In this document: positions 52,540 to 61,699 of the stretch, piece by piece
Layout of the letters: every line of letters starts with the position of its first letter
Position numbering within the stretch: position 1 is the stretch's first letter
NCBI RefSeq assembly: GCF_000374825.1
Contig: NZ_KB895379.1
Coordinates: 124,001 to 188,000 of the forward strand
DNA length: 64,000 nt
Direction: 5' to 3'
Source: Paenibacillus sanguinis 2301083 = DSM 16941
GTDB taxonomy: Bacteria; Bacillota; Bacilli; Paenibacillales; Paenibacillaceae
Translations under genes and position numbers: made by a program
Notes under the pieces: model-generated
The model's input: the letters and a program-made list of their open reading frames with translations, nothing else
What the model was told of the DNA's origin: nothing
Database searches by the model: none

Positions 52540-53067
52540 TCAAGGATTCACCAGTTGCCGGATTAGATCATCTAGCGTATCCAGATTAAGCTCACCTTGG
52601 TGAATAGAGGATATCTTTCCGTTCCTGCCCACAAAAAAAGTTGTGGGCATCGGTACAATGCCGTAATCTCGCGTAACGATATGATCGGAATCATAGAGAA
52701 TCGGGAAGCTCACACCTGTCTGCCTGACGAAGCTCTCGACCGTTATCGGGTCTTCGCCCGTATTGATGCCAAGCACCACCACGCCTTGATCGCGCCACTT
52801 CTCCCACTGGGCTTGCAAAGCTGGCATTTCCTTAACGCAATAAACACACCAGGTTGCCCAGAAATTGAGCACTACCACCTGATCCTTGTAATCTTTCAAG
52901 CTATGTACTTCTCCGTCCAAGCCTAGCAGCTTGAAGGCCGGCGGTGTCCCGCCTTGAATCGGCTTCTGCGCTTCGCCGCCGAATACTGCTGTGCCGATGG
53001 CATAGCCTCCCAGCACAACAATGAGCAGTAAGACAACAATCTGGATAGGCCTTCTCGCCTTCCCCAT
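52540..53067 (-). CDS. resA: Thiol-disulfide oxidoreductase ResA
   Basis: A membrane-tethered thioredoxin-like protein that reduces the CXXCH motif of apocytochrome c outside the cell. Anchor at about residues 8-28 (VVLLLIVVLGGYAIGTAVF), then FWATWCVYCVKEMPALQ with the CVYC active site and a cis-Pro in VPMPTTFFVG. Start at ATG 53067, after AAAGGGAG; 175 aa. First gene of resABCDE. Confidence 0.94.
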   Translation of the reverse strand: MGKARRPIQIVVLLLIVVLGGYAIGTAVFGGEAQKPIQGGTPPAFKLLGLDGEVHSLKDYKDQVVVLNFWATWCVYCVKEMPALQAQWEKWRDQGVVVLGINTGEDPITVESFVRQTGVSFPILYDSDHIVTRDYGIVPMPTTFFVGRNGKISSIHQGELNLDTLDDLIRQLVNP

Positions 53068-53101
53068 AGTCTTCTCCCTTTCCACGACAATTGTCATAAG
53101 T

Positions 53102-53176
53102 GTTGAACAAATCGTGAACACTCTATGAACATTATAACGAAATGCGTGCTCATTTCAGCCGAAATAAGTGTGAACA
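53102..53176. promoter_or_regulatory. ResD-like direct repeats and promoter upstream of resA
   Basis: Four boxes of the form TGTGAACA appear in one orientation on the plus strand: TGTTGAACA (53101-53109), CGTGAACA (53113-53120), TATGAACA (53124-53131) and TGTGAACA (53169-53176). B. subtilis ResD sites resemble TTGTGAA. A TATAAT -10 (53136-53131, minus strand) lies among them, with a poor -35. Autoregulation by ResD is the likely meaning. Confidence 0.5.
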
Positions 53177-53284
53177 TTATGTGACATCCGTGATTAACAG
53201 ATCAGCGTGGAAGACGCCGCAGTTCGCCGCGTGCTCCCAATCGCTGTTAAAGCCGGACATATCATTCATGCGGGTTGCCACTTA

Positions 53285-54193
53285 TTAGCGCTTTTTAGGT
53301 GCGGATCGTCTTGTTTTTGCGGGTCGATTTGAAGAGCCTGATTTTCTTGAATTGAGGGGTCTCCCCGATTGATTCACCTTTGTCTCGTTTGGTCCCTTTC
53401 TTACTGGCTTTGCTGTGTAGGACGAAGCTGCCGGTTTTGCAGCCGCAACAGGTCTGGCTGGTCTGGTCATACCCGCCAGTTTATAGAAGCTTTCAATTTC
53501 ATCCTTGGTTAGATGACGATACAAGCCTCTCTTCAAATTACCGAGGAATAATTCGCCAAAGGATATTCTTTTCAGTTTGATCACAGGATGCGAAATAGCC
53601 TCGAACATTCGACGCACCTGACGATTTCTTCCCTCATGAATTGTAATGGAGATTGTCGAGGACTTCCCGTCCGTATCCAGATCGTGATACTCTACTTCTG
53701 CCGGGGCCGTCATTCCGTCCTCCAGCATAATCCCTTGCTTCAGCTTGTCCAGAGCTGTGCCATGCGGGACACCCTTGACAGTAGCAAGATACGTCTTGGG
53801 TACATGGTGCTTCGGATGCGTCAGCAAATGGGCAAACTCTCCGTCATTAGTGAGCAGTAGCAATCCTTCCGTATCGTAATCAAGCCGGCCTACCGGATAT
53901 ACGCGTTCGTCGATTCCCTTTAGATAATCGGTGACAATTTTTCTGCCTTGCGGATCGGATGCACTTGTGATTACTCCCTTGGGCTTGTTGAAGACGAGAT
54001 ACAGCTTCTTCTCCACGCCGATGGTCTTCCCATCCACGGTTATCGTATCCACATCAGGATCAGCCTTTGTGCCCAGTGTGGTCACAGTCTCACCATTCAC
54101 TTGCACCTTACCGCTCAGTATCAATTCTTCGCATTTGCGGCGAGAAGCAACTCCTGCGCCCGCTAAAATTTTCTGCAATCTTTCCATTTTCAC
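53285..54193 (-). CDS. rluB: 23S rRNA pseudouridine synthase B
   Basis: An S4 domain (MERLQKILAGAGVASRRKCEELILSGKVQVNG) is followed by the catalytic RsuA/RluB domain with GRLDYDTEGLLLLTNDG, in which the Asp forms the pseudouridine. The tail (after about residue 240) is rich in Pro, Ala, Lys and Arg and probably binds RNA. 302 aa. A GTG start is likely (AGGTG spaced 6 bases); an ATG two codons later is also possible. Confidence 0.94.
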   Translation of the reverse strand: MKMERLQKILAGAGVASRRKCEELILSGKVQVNGETVTTLGTKADPDVDTITVDGKTIGVEKKLYLVFNKPKGVITSASDPQGRKIVTDYLKGIDERVYPVGRLDYDTEGLLLLTNDGEFAHLLTHPKHHVPKTYLATVKGVPHGTALDKLKQGIMLEDGMTAPAEVEYHDLDTDGKSSTISITIHEGRNRQVRRMFEAISHPVIKLKRISFGELFLGNLKRGLYRHLTKDEIESFYKLAGMTRPARPVAAAKPAASSYTAKPVRKGPNETKVNQSGRPLNSRKSGSSNRPAKTRRSAPKKR

Positions 54194-54257
54194 TAAGTCA
54201 CCTCATAAACATGATACCTACCTGCAAGGAAAATCACAATAGCCGCAGGATGCCAAT

Positions 54258-54299
54258 ATAAAAACCGCCCCTGGCAGCGTCTTGGACGCAAGGGCGGCT
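54258..54299 (-). terminator. Terminator after spmB
   Basis: CCGCCC..GCGTC and GACGC..GGGCGG pair, followed by TTTTT on the minus strand, 20 bp past the spmB stop. Confidence 0.85.
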
Positions 54300-54320
54300 C
54301 TCCTGCTGCTCCTTAGCTGT

Positions 54321-54854
54321 TTAACCGAACAGGAGCAAGCAAACAGCAAGGGCGGCGACAAAACCAATCACATCAGAGAACAAGCCTACCTTCAGGGCAT
54401 AACGTCCATTGCGAATGCCTACGGCCCCAAAATAAACGGTTAGCACATACAATGTAGTATCTGTACTGCCTTGGATGGTGGAGGCCATTCGACCGATCAT
54501 GGAATCGGGGCCATAGGTCTTGATCAAATCCGTCGTGAAGGCCAGCGACCCCGTTCCTGTCAAAGGCCTAAGGAAGCCCAGCGGCAATACCTCCGCCGGA
54601 ATATGTAGCGCCGCAAGGAACGGCGTCATCCAGCCCACAAGGAAATCAAGGGCTCCAGAGGCGCGGAATACACTGATAGCCACCATCATTCCAACCAGAT
54701 GCGGGATAATGCCAATGGCTGTCGAGAAGCCATCCTTGGCTCCGTCGACAAACGATTCGTAGACCGGAACCTTTTTGAAATAAGCATACAGTGGAATGAA
54801 GGCAATCATCACCGGTACGGCCCAGGCCGATATCACATTGATCCAATCCAGCAC
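54321..54854 (-). CDS. spmB: Spore maturation protein B
   Basis: A 177-aa membrane protein with the nucleoside-recognition (Gate) domain pattern. With SpmA it is required for full dehydration of the spore core. Typical segments: FVDGAKDGFSTAIGIIPHLVGMMVAISVFRASG and ASTIQGSTDTTLYVLTVYFG. Normal length. It starts 7 bp after spmA. Confidence 0.95.
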   Translation of the reverse strand: MLDWINVISAWAVPVMIAFIPLYAYFKKVPVYESFVDGAKDGFSTAIGIIPHLVGMMVAISVFRASGALDFLVGWMTPFLAALHIPAEVLPLGFLRPLTGTGSLAFTTDLIKTYGPDSMIGRMASTIQGSTDTTLYVLTVYFGAVGIRNGRYALKVGLFSDVIGFVAALAVCLLLFG

Positions 54855-54861
54855 GATTCAC

Positions 54862-55491
54862 TCACCTCTTAAACGAAAAAGTTGGCGGTGTTGTTCGCTG
54901 TGGTGGCGTACGATAGCCGCTTCGTCCACGATACCATCGGTCCGCCAGAATGGCTGCTGCGGTGGCAATCGCCGTCGCAAGCAATGTAGAGCCCACAATT
55001 TCGGCAGGATTGTCTGACCCGAAGTTGATGCGGATAGCAATTAAAGTGGTCGGGATTAAGGTGATGCTTGCCGTATTTAAAGCTAGCAGCGTACACATCG
55101 CCGGGGATGCCGTTGTTTTGTCAGGATTAAGCTCTTGCAGCTCTTGCATGGCCCGAATTCCCATCGGCGTTGCTGCATTTCCCAAGCCTAGCAGATTGGC
55201 GCTCATGTTCGACAGAATATACCCCATGGCTGGATGATCTTTGGGCACATCCGGGAACAGATAAGCAACAACAGGACCAAGCCAGCGGGAGATGGTCTGA
55301 ACCAGACCCGACTCCTCCGCAAGCCGTATAATGCCAAGCCAGAACACCAGCACACTGATCAAGCCAAAGCATACCGTTACTCCCGTTGCAGCCCCATCAA
55401 AAGCCGCTTGGGTGACTGTGCTGATATCCCCCTTTATTGCCGCAAACCCAAATCCGATCAATATTAGTGCAAGCCATATTTTATTGACCAT
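54862..55491 (-). CDS. spmA: Spore maturation protein A
   Basis: A 209-aa membrane protein paired with SpmB, with about five spans. The domain pattern FDGAATGVTVCFGLISVLVFWLG and MSANLLGLGNAATPMGIRAMQELQ is diagnostic. Spo-maturation genes spmA-spmB follow dacB, as in B. subtilis. The C-terminal 20 residues are a basic tail. Confidence 0.95.
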   Translation of the reverse strand: MVNKIWLALILIGFGFAAIKGDISTVTQAAFDGAATGVTVCFGLISVLVFWLGIIRLAEESGLVQTISRWLGPVVAYLFPDVPKDHPAMGYILSNMSANLLGLGNAATPMGIRAMQELQELNPDKTTASPAMCTLLALNTASITLIPTTLIAIRINFGSDNPAEIVGSTLLATAIATAAAILADRWYRGRSGYRTPPQRTTPPTFSFKR

Positions 55492-55559
55492 CTCTATTCC
55501 CCCTCTCTCTCACCCTTACCCTGGCCGATAGGTCTCTATGCAGGGATGCCCTTTTTCCC

Positions 55560-56756
55560 CTAAGCACCAAGCAGCAGGGACTGCAGCACCTTATGCAACG
55601 AGCTTGGCCAGATACCGCTACCCAAGGCTCGAAGGCCCCCTTCTAAGGTGGCAAATGCGCTCCTGCCTTCTTCCCGGTCCTTCACACCGGACTTTAAGCT
55701 CTTCCTCTCATATACCGGTACCGAGCCGATAAGCTGTTCATTTAAGGTGATAGAGATTTCCCCGCGATAGCCAAACGAGGCCGTCCGGCTTTCCTTCAGC
55801 TTCATTCTTTTCTCCACATGTCTGATCTCCTCAGGGGCTAGCGCATACTGAAACGAAGCTCCCGTTACTAGTCCTCCTTGTATCCGCTGCCCTTTCTTAA
55901 TGATGGTGGCGAGGGGATAGTTGGCAAAGCCGAAATCCAGCAGCTTGCGATGATCGTTCCAATCATCTCCATCATTCAGGGTCACCACAGCAAGCTGCTG
56001 CCCGCCACGGGAAGCAGAGCTTACAAGGCAACGCTTGGCGATCTTCGTGTAGCCGGTTTTGACTCCGTCCGCTCCTTCATAAAATCGCAGCATTTTATTT
56101 TTATTAAGCCACTTGTAGTCCCAGGGATCATTGGGATTGGGGGCCGTCTTGTCCGGAGTACGGACGATTTCCTTGAAATGCGGATTCTTAAGAGCGTAAG
56201 CGGTCAGCTTGGCCAAATCGTTGGCTGACGAATAGTGGCCCTTGGCATCCAGCCCATGCGGGTTTTGAAATTGTGTGTTGTCAAGTCCCAACAGCCTGGC
56301 TTTCTCGTTCATTAGATGTACAAAGCCTTCCTCTGAACCGCCAACATGCTCAGCAATTGCTGAAGCCGCATCATTGCCTGAGCGAAGCATCAGGCCATAA
56401 AGCATATTTTCCAGGCTCATCTCTTCCCCCAAATGCAAGTAAATGGAAGAGCCCTCCTTGGCATAGGCATTTTTGCCCACCCTGACTACATCGGACAGCT
56501 GGCCATGCTCAATAGCTACAATCGCAGTCATAATCTTCGTCAGACTGGCGATAGGCAGGCGCTCATCCCCCTTCACGTTAAAGATCAAGCGTTCCGAGGT
56601 CACATCGATAACGGCGGCAGCCTGAGCATGGATGGATGGTGGAGCTGGCGCGGCTTGTACGGTTTGCGGCAGCAAGAGCAGGGACAGAATCAATAGGCCG
56701 GCGGTTGCGCGGTGAATTGCACGCAAAATGCCAGAAAGTTGTCTACTATAGGTCAT
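55560..56756 (-). CDS. dacB: Sporulation D-alanyl-D-alanine carboxypeptidase
   Basis: A secreted penicillin-binding protein that trims peptidoglycan stem peptides; in Bacillus, DacB in this locus lowers cortex cross-linking. The signal peptide is at residues 1-35 (ends AQA-like QTVQA). Catalytic motifs: SLTK (Ser71), SGNDAA (SxN) and DGVKTGYT (KTG). A beta-rich C-terminal domain follows. 398 aa. ATG follows GGAGGAATT. A small repeat (56799-56928) lies 40 bp upstream. Confidence 0.93.
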   Translation of the reverse strand: MTYSRQLSGILRAIHRATAGLLILSLLLLPQTVQAAPAPPSIHAQAAAVIDVTSERLIFNVKGDERLPIASLTKIMTAIVAIEHGQLSDVVRVGKNAYAKEGSSIYLHLGEEMSLENMLYGLMLRSGNDAASAIAEHVGGSEEGFVHLMNEKARLLGLDNTQFQNPHGLDAKGHYSSANDLAKLTAYALKNPHFKEIVRTPDKTAPNPNDPWDYKWLNKNKMLRFYEGADGVKTGYTKIAKRCLVSSASRGGQQLAVVTLNDGDDWNDHRKLLDFGFANYPLATIIKKGQRIQGGLVTGASFQYALAPEEIRHVEKRMKLKESRTASFGYRGEISITLNEQLIGSVPVYERKSLKSGVKDREEGRSAFATLEGGLRALGSGIWPSSLHKVLQSLLLGA

Positions 56757-56798
56757 AAGTCAATTCCTCCGGTAGAGTACAGGCTTCTTATAGAAGTT

Positions 56799-56928
56799 GT
56801 TCAAAAAGTCGTCTTCCCAGAACGTGTAGCTCCGCTAGTTACATCCCTGGCTTCATCCAACCTAAAGCGTTTTAAAAAAACGCACATCGGAAGCATAAGC
56901 TTTGGTCCTGAAATTCGACTTTTTGAAC
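56799..56928. repeat. 130-bp palindrome-ended repeat element
   Basis: Perfect 13-bp terminal inverted repeats, GTTCAAAAAGTCG (56799-56811) and CGACTTTTTGAAC (56916-56928), bound 130 bp without an ORF. Related ends occur at 16716-16773 and 37516-37541. The shape is that of a MITE-like element; no target-site duplication is obvious. Confidence 0.75.
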
Positions 56929-56978
56929 ACGCACTTATATAACTTATATGCGTTGGCAAAAGGGAGTATGTCCTGCTC

Positions 56979-57013
56979 AAAAAAAGACCCCTCCCGGTCA
57001 AGCGGAAGGGATC
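56979..57013 (-). terminator. Terminator after gerW
   Basis: GATCCC..TCC and GG..AGGGGTC pair, followed by seven T on the minus strand. Confidence 0.8.
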
Positions 57014-57043
57014 GGTACTTATACCAGATTAGCTTCTGATCGG

Positions 57044-57517
57044 CTAGATGATTGGCCCTGACGGCTCGACCGGCTCTTGATGTGCAGACGAGGCTACATG
57101 CACATGATGTTCACCCGGGAACATGGACTGAATTCTGTCGATCACTCCGGGAACCGCATCGATAATTTTCTCGACGAGATGGGTCTGATTATCCAGAGGT
57201 ACGATGTGTACTCCCGGCTTGCCGACAACGAGGAACGCTATCGGATTAATCGAGACGCCACCACCGCTACCGCCACCAAAAGGTCTGTATGCACTATGTC
57301 CTTCCGTGGAAGAGCCCGAGGCATGCTTCGCATGTCCGTCATCAATGTTAAAATCGCTGCCCCCGGCAGCAAATCCAAAGCCCACACGGCTGATCGGCAA
57401 AATAACACTACCGTCCGGCGTTTCCACCGGCTCGCCAACAATCGTATTGACGTCAACCATATCCTTGATATTCTCCATAGCCGTTTGCATTAGCCCTTGA
57501 ATAGGATGGTCAGCCAT
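57044..57517 (-). CDS. gerW: Spore germination protein GerW (YtfJ)
   Basis: A 157-aa small protein with GLMQTAMENIKDMVDVNTIVGEPVETPDGSVILPISRVGFGFAAGG at its N-terminus and the GGGSGGGVSINPIAFLVVG Gly-rich turn; it ends in an acidic/His-rich tail. In B. subtilis the family member is needed for efficient germination. It starts inside the DUF2953 gene (28-base overlap), so they are coupled. Confidence 0.92.
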   Translation of the reverse strand: MADHPIQGLMQTAMENIKDMVDVNTIVGEPVETPDGSVILPISRVGFGFAAGGSDFNIDDGHAKHASGSSTEGHSAYRPFGGGSGGGVSINPIAFLVVGKPGVHIVPLDNQTHLVEKIIDAVPGVIDRIQSMFPGEHHVHVASSAHQEPVEPSGPII

Positions 57518-58212
57518 TTCTTCACTCCTCCCTTCACTTTTAGCACGCGAACTCCAAGCAATAGTCCAGCATATATAGCATAACCGCAGCGAATTTGTGC
57601 TATGCAGCGGACTTCCGTGGAAAATAACGGCGCACGGTCAAACACGGGAACAACAAACAACTTAGGACGTTGCTTCAACGAAACATAGCAGGTCAGCCAC
57701 CCAATCAAAGTGGTCTTGACCCCCCATAAGACCCCGGTCAATGTAGCAGTATGAGCAGCGTCCTGTAAGCCGATATTGGTGGACCAATCCAGCTTGTGGA
57801 AAGTAATATGCCTCAGCGTAGCCTTAATCCAAACGCGAAAGCCCTTGGTCGCCTCAAGCACCCGCTGAACCTCATCCATCCATTTTTCTACCTTATCCCG
57901 GTTCACCTTCGGCTTACTGCTCGAAGAATCTTGCTGCAAAATGTTCTCCGGACGGTCTCGCTCGAATTGCAGGCCCTCCTTCCAATTTTTCAACCGGATG
58001 GAGGGAACCTGATAATGGATATGTACTAGGCCGTACAACAGGTAAATATCGAACAGAATCAGATCGTCCCGGTTCTGCTTCTTCATCGTCAAATGAATCG
58101 TAATGGTAGACAGCAAAATCAAAGCAGCTAGAATCAGCAGCAGGATCAGGATGCCTCCGAGCCAAATCCACACGGGAAAGCCCTCCATACCTATCAGATA
58201 AAATGCTCCCAT
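57490..58212 (-). CDS. DUF2953 domain membrane protein (YtfI-like)
   Basis: A 240-aa protein with an N-terminal span (about residues 13-36, VWIWLGGILILLLILAALILLSTI) and two more hydrophobic regions near residues 145-165 and 210-225. The domain DLILFDIYLLYGLVHIHYQVPSIRL and HKLDWSTNIGLQDAAHTATLTGVLWG corresponds to DUF2953, located beside GerW/YtfJ in Bacillus as well. Probably sporulation linked; biochemical role unknown. Confidence 0.8.
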   Translation of the reverse strand: MGAFYLIGMEGFPVWIWLGGILILLLILAALILLSTITIHLTMKKQNRDDLILFDIYLLYGLVHIHYQVPSIRLKNWKEGLQFERDRPENILQQDSSSSKPKVNRDKVEKWMDEVQRVLEATKGFRVWIKATLRHITFHKLDWSTNIGLQDAAHTATLTGVLWGVKTTLIGWLTCYVSLKQRPKLFVVPVFDRAPLFSTEVRCIAQIRCGYAIYAGLLLGVRVLKVKGGVKKWLTILFKG

Positions 58213-58276
58213 ATAGTATGGCTTCCCAAAAAGAAAAAAATTCCTGAATTCTGCCTTTAATTATGCATTCCTAACG

Positions 58277-58331
58277 CAAAAAAGCTGCCTCGTTCCGCTG
58301 ACCGACGGTGAAGGAAAAAACGAGACAGCTT
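58277..58331 (-). terminator. Terminator after scpB
   Basis: AAGCTGTCTCGTT and AACGAGGCAGCTT pair (one mismatch) around a long loop, followed by TTTTG on the minus strand. Confidence 0.75.
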
Positions 58332-58343
58332 GGCGAACTTATT

Positions 58344-58982
58344 TTAAATTTTCTCCAACTCCTCTGGCAACGGCTGTGTCTCATCGTCAACATCGTCGAA
58401 TGTTAACTGCTGCTCCTCCAGCTTCTGGAAAAGCAATTGAGTCTCTTCTTCAAGCTGGTCGGTACTCTCGTAGTCAGCTAGATCTGGCAAGTCCTTAAGC
58501 CCCGCTAGGCCGAAATAATCCAGAAAAGCCTTCGTGGTTCCGTACAAAATGGGCCGACCAATCGCTTCAGCCCGGCCAACCTCCTCAATCAAATCCTTAT
58601 TAACCAGAGAATGAATGGCGCGTTCCGATTTGACCCCGCGAATCTCTTCAATTTCTACCCGGGTAATCGGCTGGCGATAAGCCACGATGGACAAAGTCTC
58701 AAGTGCGGCTTGAGATAAAGACGATCTTGATGGCGAGTAAGCCAGGCGTTCAAAATAGGGCGCATGATCCGGTAACGTCGCTAATTGATAATGACCGGCA
58801 ATATGAACAATTTGCAAGCCTCTTCCGGTTCGTTTGAAGGAGTTCTTCATATCGAGCAGAGCATCCGTAATCACTTCCTGACGTTGCTCCGTAACTTCTG
58901 CCAATTGCTTGAGGCTTAAGCCCTCCTCTCCGGCTAAAAACAATAGCCCCTCAATAATCGATTTCAGTTCCTTGAAGTTCAT
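58344..58982 (-). CDS. scpB: Segregation and condensation protein B
   Basis: ScpB, with two winged helices, bridges ScpA and SMC in the bacterial condensin. MNFKELKSIIEGLLFLAGEEGLSLKQLAEV and QAALETLSIVAYRQPITRVEIEEIRGVKSERAIHSLV are typical. Start at 58982 after GGAAGGA; 212 aa. It overlaps the scpA end by 32 bases, which is a normal arrangement. Confidence 0.95.
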   Translation of the reverse strand: MNFKELKSIIEGLLFLAGEEGLSLKQLAEVTEQRQEVITDALLDMKNSFKRTGRGLQIVHIAGHYQLATLPDHAPYFERLAYSPSRSSLSQAALETLSIVAYRQPITRVEIEEIRGVKSERAIHSLVNKDLIEEVGRAEAIGRPILYGTTKAFLDYFGLAGLKDLPDLADYESTDQLEEETQLLFQKLEEQQLTFDDVDDETQPLPEELEKI

Positions 58983-59748
58983 CTGTCTTTCCTTCCCCTC
59001 TCCACTCCATGACAATATCGTCAAACAGCTTGTTCTGAAAGCAAACAATCTGTTTCATCTTCATTAACTCCAGTACGGCTAAAAAAGTAACCACAATCTC
59101 ATGCCGATACATCTCCGGATGCAGCAGCTTTGAGAATAGCAGTCTACCTCCCTTGCCCGATTGCTCCAGCGCAGATATTACATCCTTGATCCGGTCCTTG
59201 ACCGAAATCTCGTCGCGGTGAATACGTGCCACAGTGTTGCGCTTGGAGGCTCTGCGCAAAGCTTTCTGAAACACAGCGATCAAATCGCTAGCATGCAGCC
59301 CCTTCACCGGATTCTCCTGCACCTCTGGCATAAACGGCGTCAAATCCTCAGGTTCTTTGGAGAAGATCAAACTGCGCTCCCATTCACGTTCATGCAGATG
59401 CTCGGCGATGCCTTTATATTTGCGATATTCAATCAGCTTGCGAATGAGCTCGTCCCTAGGGTCCTCTTCATCCTCCAGCAAATAATTGAATTCATCGTCC
59501 AATTCAATGACAGGCGGCTTGGGCAGCAATTGCTTGCTCTTGATAGACAGCAGCGTGGCTGCCATGACCAGAAATTCACTAGTCACCTCCAGCTCAAGCT
59601 CCTGCATGTCATGCAAATATTCGAGATATTGGTCCGTGATCTCACTGATGGAAATCTCGTTAATGTTAATCTCCGCTTTATCAATGAGATGCAATAATAA
59701 ATCAAGCGGACCCTCGAAGGTTTCCAGCTTGTACGTTACTGTCGTCAA
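58951..59748 (-). CDS. scpA: Segregation and condensation protein A
   Basis: The kleisin subunit of SMC-ScpAB. TYKLETFEGPLDLLLHLIDKAEINI binds SMC near the N-terminus, and SLKQ-like helices follow with KRNTVARIHRDEISVKDRI and the C-terminal winged helix FLAVLELMKMKQIVCFQN. A TTG start at 59748, 7 bases after GGAGG, gives 265 aa. It begins the scpA-scpB unit. Confidence 0.95.
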   Translation of the reverse strand: MTTVTYKLETFEGPLDLLLHLIDKAEININEISISEITDQYLEYLHDMQELELEVTSEFLVMAATLLSIKSKQLLPKPPVIELDDEFNYLLEDEEDPRDELIRKLIEYRKYKGIAEHLHEREWERSLIFSKEPEDLTPFMPEVQENPVKGLHASDLIAVFQKALRRASKRNTVARIHRDEISVKDRIKDVISALEQSGKGGRLLFSKLLHPEMYRHEIVVTFLAVLELMKMKQIVCFQNKLFDDIVMEWRGEGKTDELQGTEIDY

Positions 59749-59859
59749 TGAACATCCTCCACCCATAGCCAAACATATATATAACTAATTTTACCTTAAA
59801 AAACGGAGTTACAAAAGATGCGATCTCCTTCTCTCCAATATAAGAAGGGTATTACACAC

Positions 59860-59896
59860 AAAAAAAATGTAGTGCCCTGAAATCGGACACTACATT
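59860..59896 (-). terminator. Terminator of the rib operon (after ribH)
   Basis: ATGTAGTG and CACTACAT pair with a purine-rich loop, followed by eight T on the minus strand, 11 bp past the ribH stop. Confidence 0.9.
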
Positions 59897-59906
59897 CAAG
59901 TAAGCA

Positions 59907-60374
59907 TTATTTTAATTGTTTCGTCAAGTTGGCCATCTCAATCGCGGACATCGCTGCGTCCCAGCCCTTATTTCCGGCTTTGGTGCCCGCCCGTTCAATG
60001 GCTTGCTCGATATTTTCCGTAGTCACCACACCGAAGATCGTAGGCACACCAGTCTTCAAGCCTACGGCTGCCACGCCCTTAGCAACTTCGTTGCAGACAT
60101 AATCATAATGGGTCGTTGACCCACGAATGACCGTTCCCAGTGTAATAACCGCATCGTATTTGCCGCTCTCGGCCAATTTTTGCGCAACAAACGGAATTTC
60201 AAATGCCCCTGGAACCCATGCTACATTAATTTCCTCTTCCTTCGCCCCATGGCGATTCAAGGCATCCAAAGCACCCGTCAGCAATTTGCTGGTAATAAAT
60301 TCATTAAATCTGCCTACAACAATTGCGTAGTTTAGTCCTTCCGATACTAAATGTCCCTCAAATACGTTTGCCAT
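59907..60374 (-). CDS. ribH: 6,7-dimethyl-8-ribityllumazine synthase
   Basis: Condenses ArP (5-amino-6-ribitylaminouracil) with dihydroxybutanone phosphate. [41 protein letters not shown] and the C-terminal GNKGWDAA are diagnostic. 155 aa, the icosahedral class. Last gene of the rib operon. Confidence 0.97.
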   Translation of the reverse strand: MANVFEGHLVSEGLNYAIVVGRFNEFITSKLLTGALDALNRHGAKEEEINVAWVPGAFEIPFVAQKLAESGKYDAVITLGTVIRGSTTHYDYVCNEVAKGVAAVGLKTGVPTIFGVVTTENIEQAIERAGTKAGNKGWDAAMSAIEMANLTKQLK

Positions 60375-60415
60375 CTCTCATCATACCTTTCTGTATATAA
60401 AATAATAATTAACCA

Positions 60416-61654
60416 CTAAATATAGGAAGTCTCGTCTTGCTCCAAATCGTCGAATTTAAGCAAATGCCCCAATTTGGCTTGCTTAGTATGCAGGTACTTG
60501 GTATTGTCTTCATTTTCCTTCATTTGAATCGGCACACGCTCGACAACTTCCAGCCCGTAGCCCTCCAGTCCTTTGATTTTGCGCGGGTTATTGGTCATCA
60601 ACCGAATTTGGCGAACACCCAGATCTTTCAGAATCTGCGCCCCGATGCCATATTCCCGCAAATCTGCCGGGAAGCCAAGCTTCAGATTGGCATCTACGGT
60701 GTCTAATCCCTGCTCCTGCAGCTTATAGGCCCGCAGCTTGTTGATTAATCCAATACCACGTCCCTCTTGGCGCATATACAGCAATACACCTCGACCCGCC
60801 TCTTCAATTTGACGTAAGGCAGCTTCAAACTGCGGACCACAATCGCAACGGTGGGAATGGAACACATCCCCGGTCAGGCATTCCGAGTGCACTCGCACCA
60901 ACACTGGCTCATCACCGCTAATGTCTCCTTTAACCAGGGCCAGATGCTCCTTCGTATCCACATCGTTCGTATAAGCAACTGCTTGGAATTCGCCGTAGTC
61001 AGTTGGCATATGCACCTCGACCTCGCGGTTGACCAGCTTCTCCTTTTCGTTCCGATAATGAATCAAATCCTTGATGCTGATCAGCTTCAAGTCAAATGTC
61101 TTCGCAAGCTCAACCAAGTCAGGCAAGCGGGCCATCGTTCCATCTTCCTTAACCACTTCGCAAATCACCCCGGCAGGGTAAGCTCCACACAGGTGAGCCA
61201 AATCCACAGCCGCTTCTGTATGGCCTGCGCGCCGCAGCACGCCACCCTTCTTGGCAATCAGTGGGAACATATGCCCCGGACGCCGGAAATCTGACGGCTT
61301 GGCCTTGGGGTCCATAATGGCTTGCACCGTCAAGGAACGTTCGTATGCCGAGATGCCGGTCGTAGTATCTTTATGGTCGATGGATACAGTAAAGGCGGTG
61401 CCATGATTATCCGTATTTTGTGCCACCATCGGCTGCAAGTCCAGCTCCTCAGCCCGTTCGGACGTAATCGGGAGACATACCAGACCTCGTCCCTGGGTAA
61501 TCATGAAATTAATGACCTCAGGCGTCGCCTTCTCAGCTAATGCAATGAAATCTCCCTCATTTTCCCGATCCTCATCGTCCACAACAATAATCACCTTGCC
61601 CTGCATCAGATCGTCAATGGCTTCTTCAACACGGTCCAATTTAATAGCGCTCAT
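60416..61654 (-). CDS. ribBA: Bifunctional DHBP synthase / GTP cyclohydrolase II
   Basis: The N-terminal half (to about residue 200) makes [37 protein letters not shown] and RRPGHMFPL are its signature. The C-terminal half opens [23 protein letters not shown] is the zinc site, and [18 protein letters not shown] the catalytic loop. 412 aa, full length. It supplies both substrates of the pathway. Confidence 0.97.
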   Translation of the reverse strand: MSAIKLDRVEEAIDDLMQGKVIIVVDDEDRENEGDFIALAEKATPEVINFMITQGRGLVCLPITSERAEELDLQPMVAQNTDNHGTAFTVSIDHKDTTTGISAYERSLTVQAIMDPKAKPSDFRRPGHMFPLIAKKGGVLRRAGHTEAAVDLAHLCGAYPAGVICEVVKEDGTMARLPDLVELAKTFDLKLISIKDLIHYRNEKEKLVNREVEVHMPTDYGEFQAVAYTNDVDTKEHLALVKGDISGDEPVLVRVHSECLTGDVFHSHRCDCGPQFEAALRQIEEAGRGVLLYMRQEGRGIGLINKLRAYKLQEQGLDTVDANLKLGFPADLREYGIGAQILKDLGVRQIRLMTNNPRKIKGLEGYGLEVVERVPIQMKENEDNTKYLHTKQAKLGHLLKFDDLEQDETSYI

Positions 61655-61699
61655 GCCGGTTCCCTCCTATGTTTTCTTTCCACTGCACATTCTAAATTT

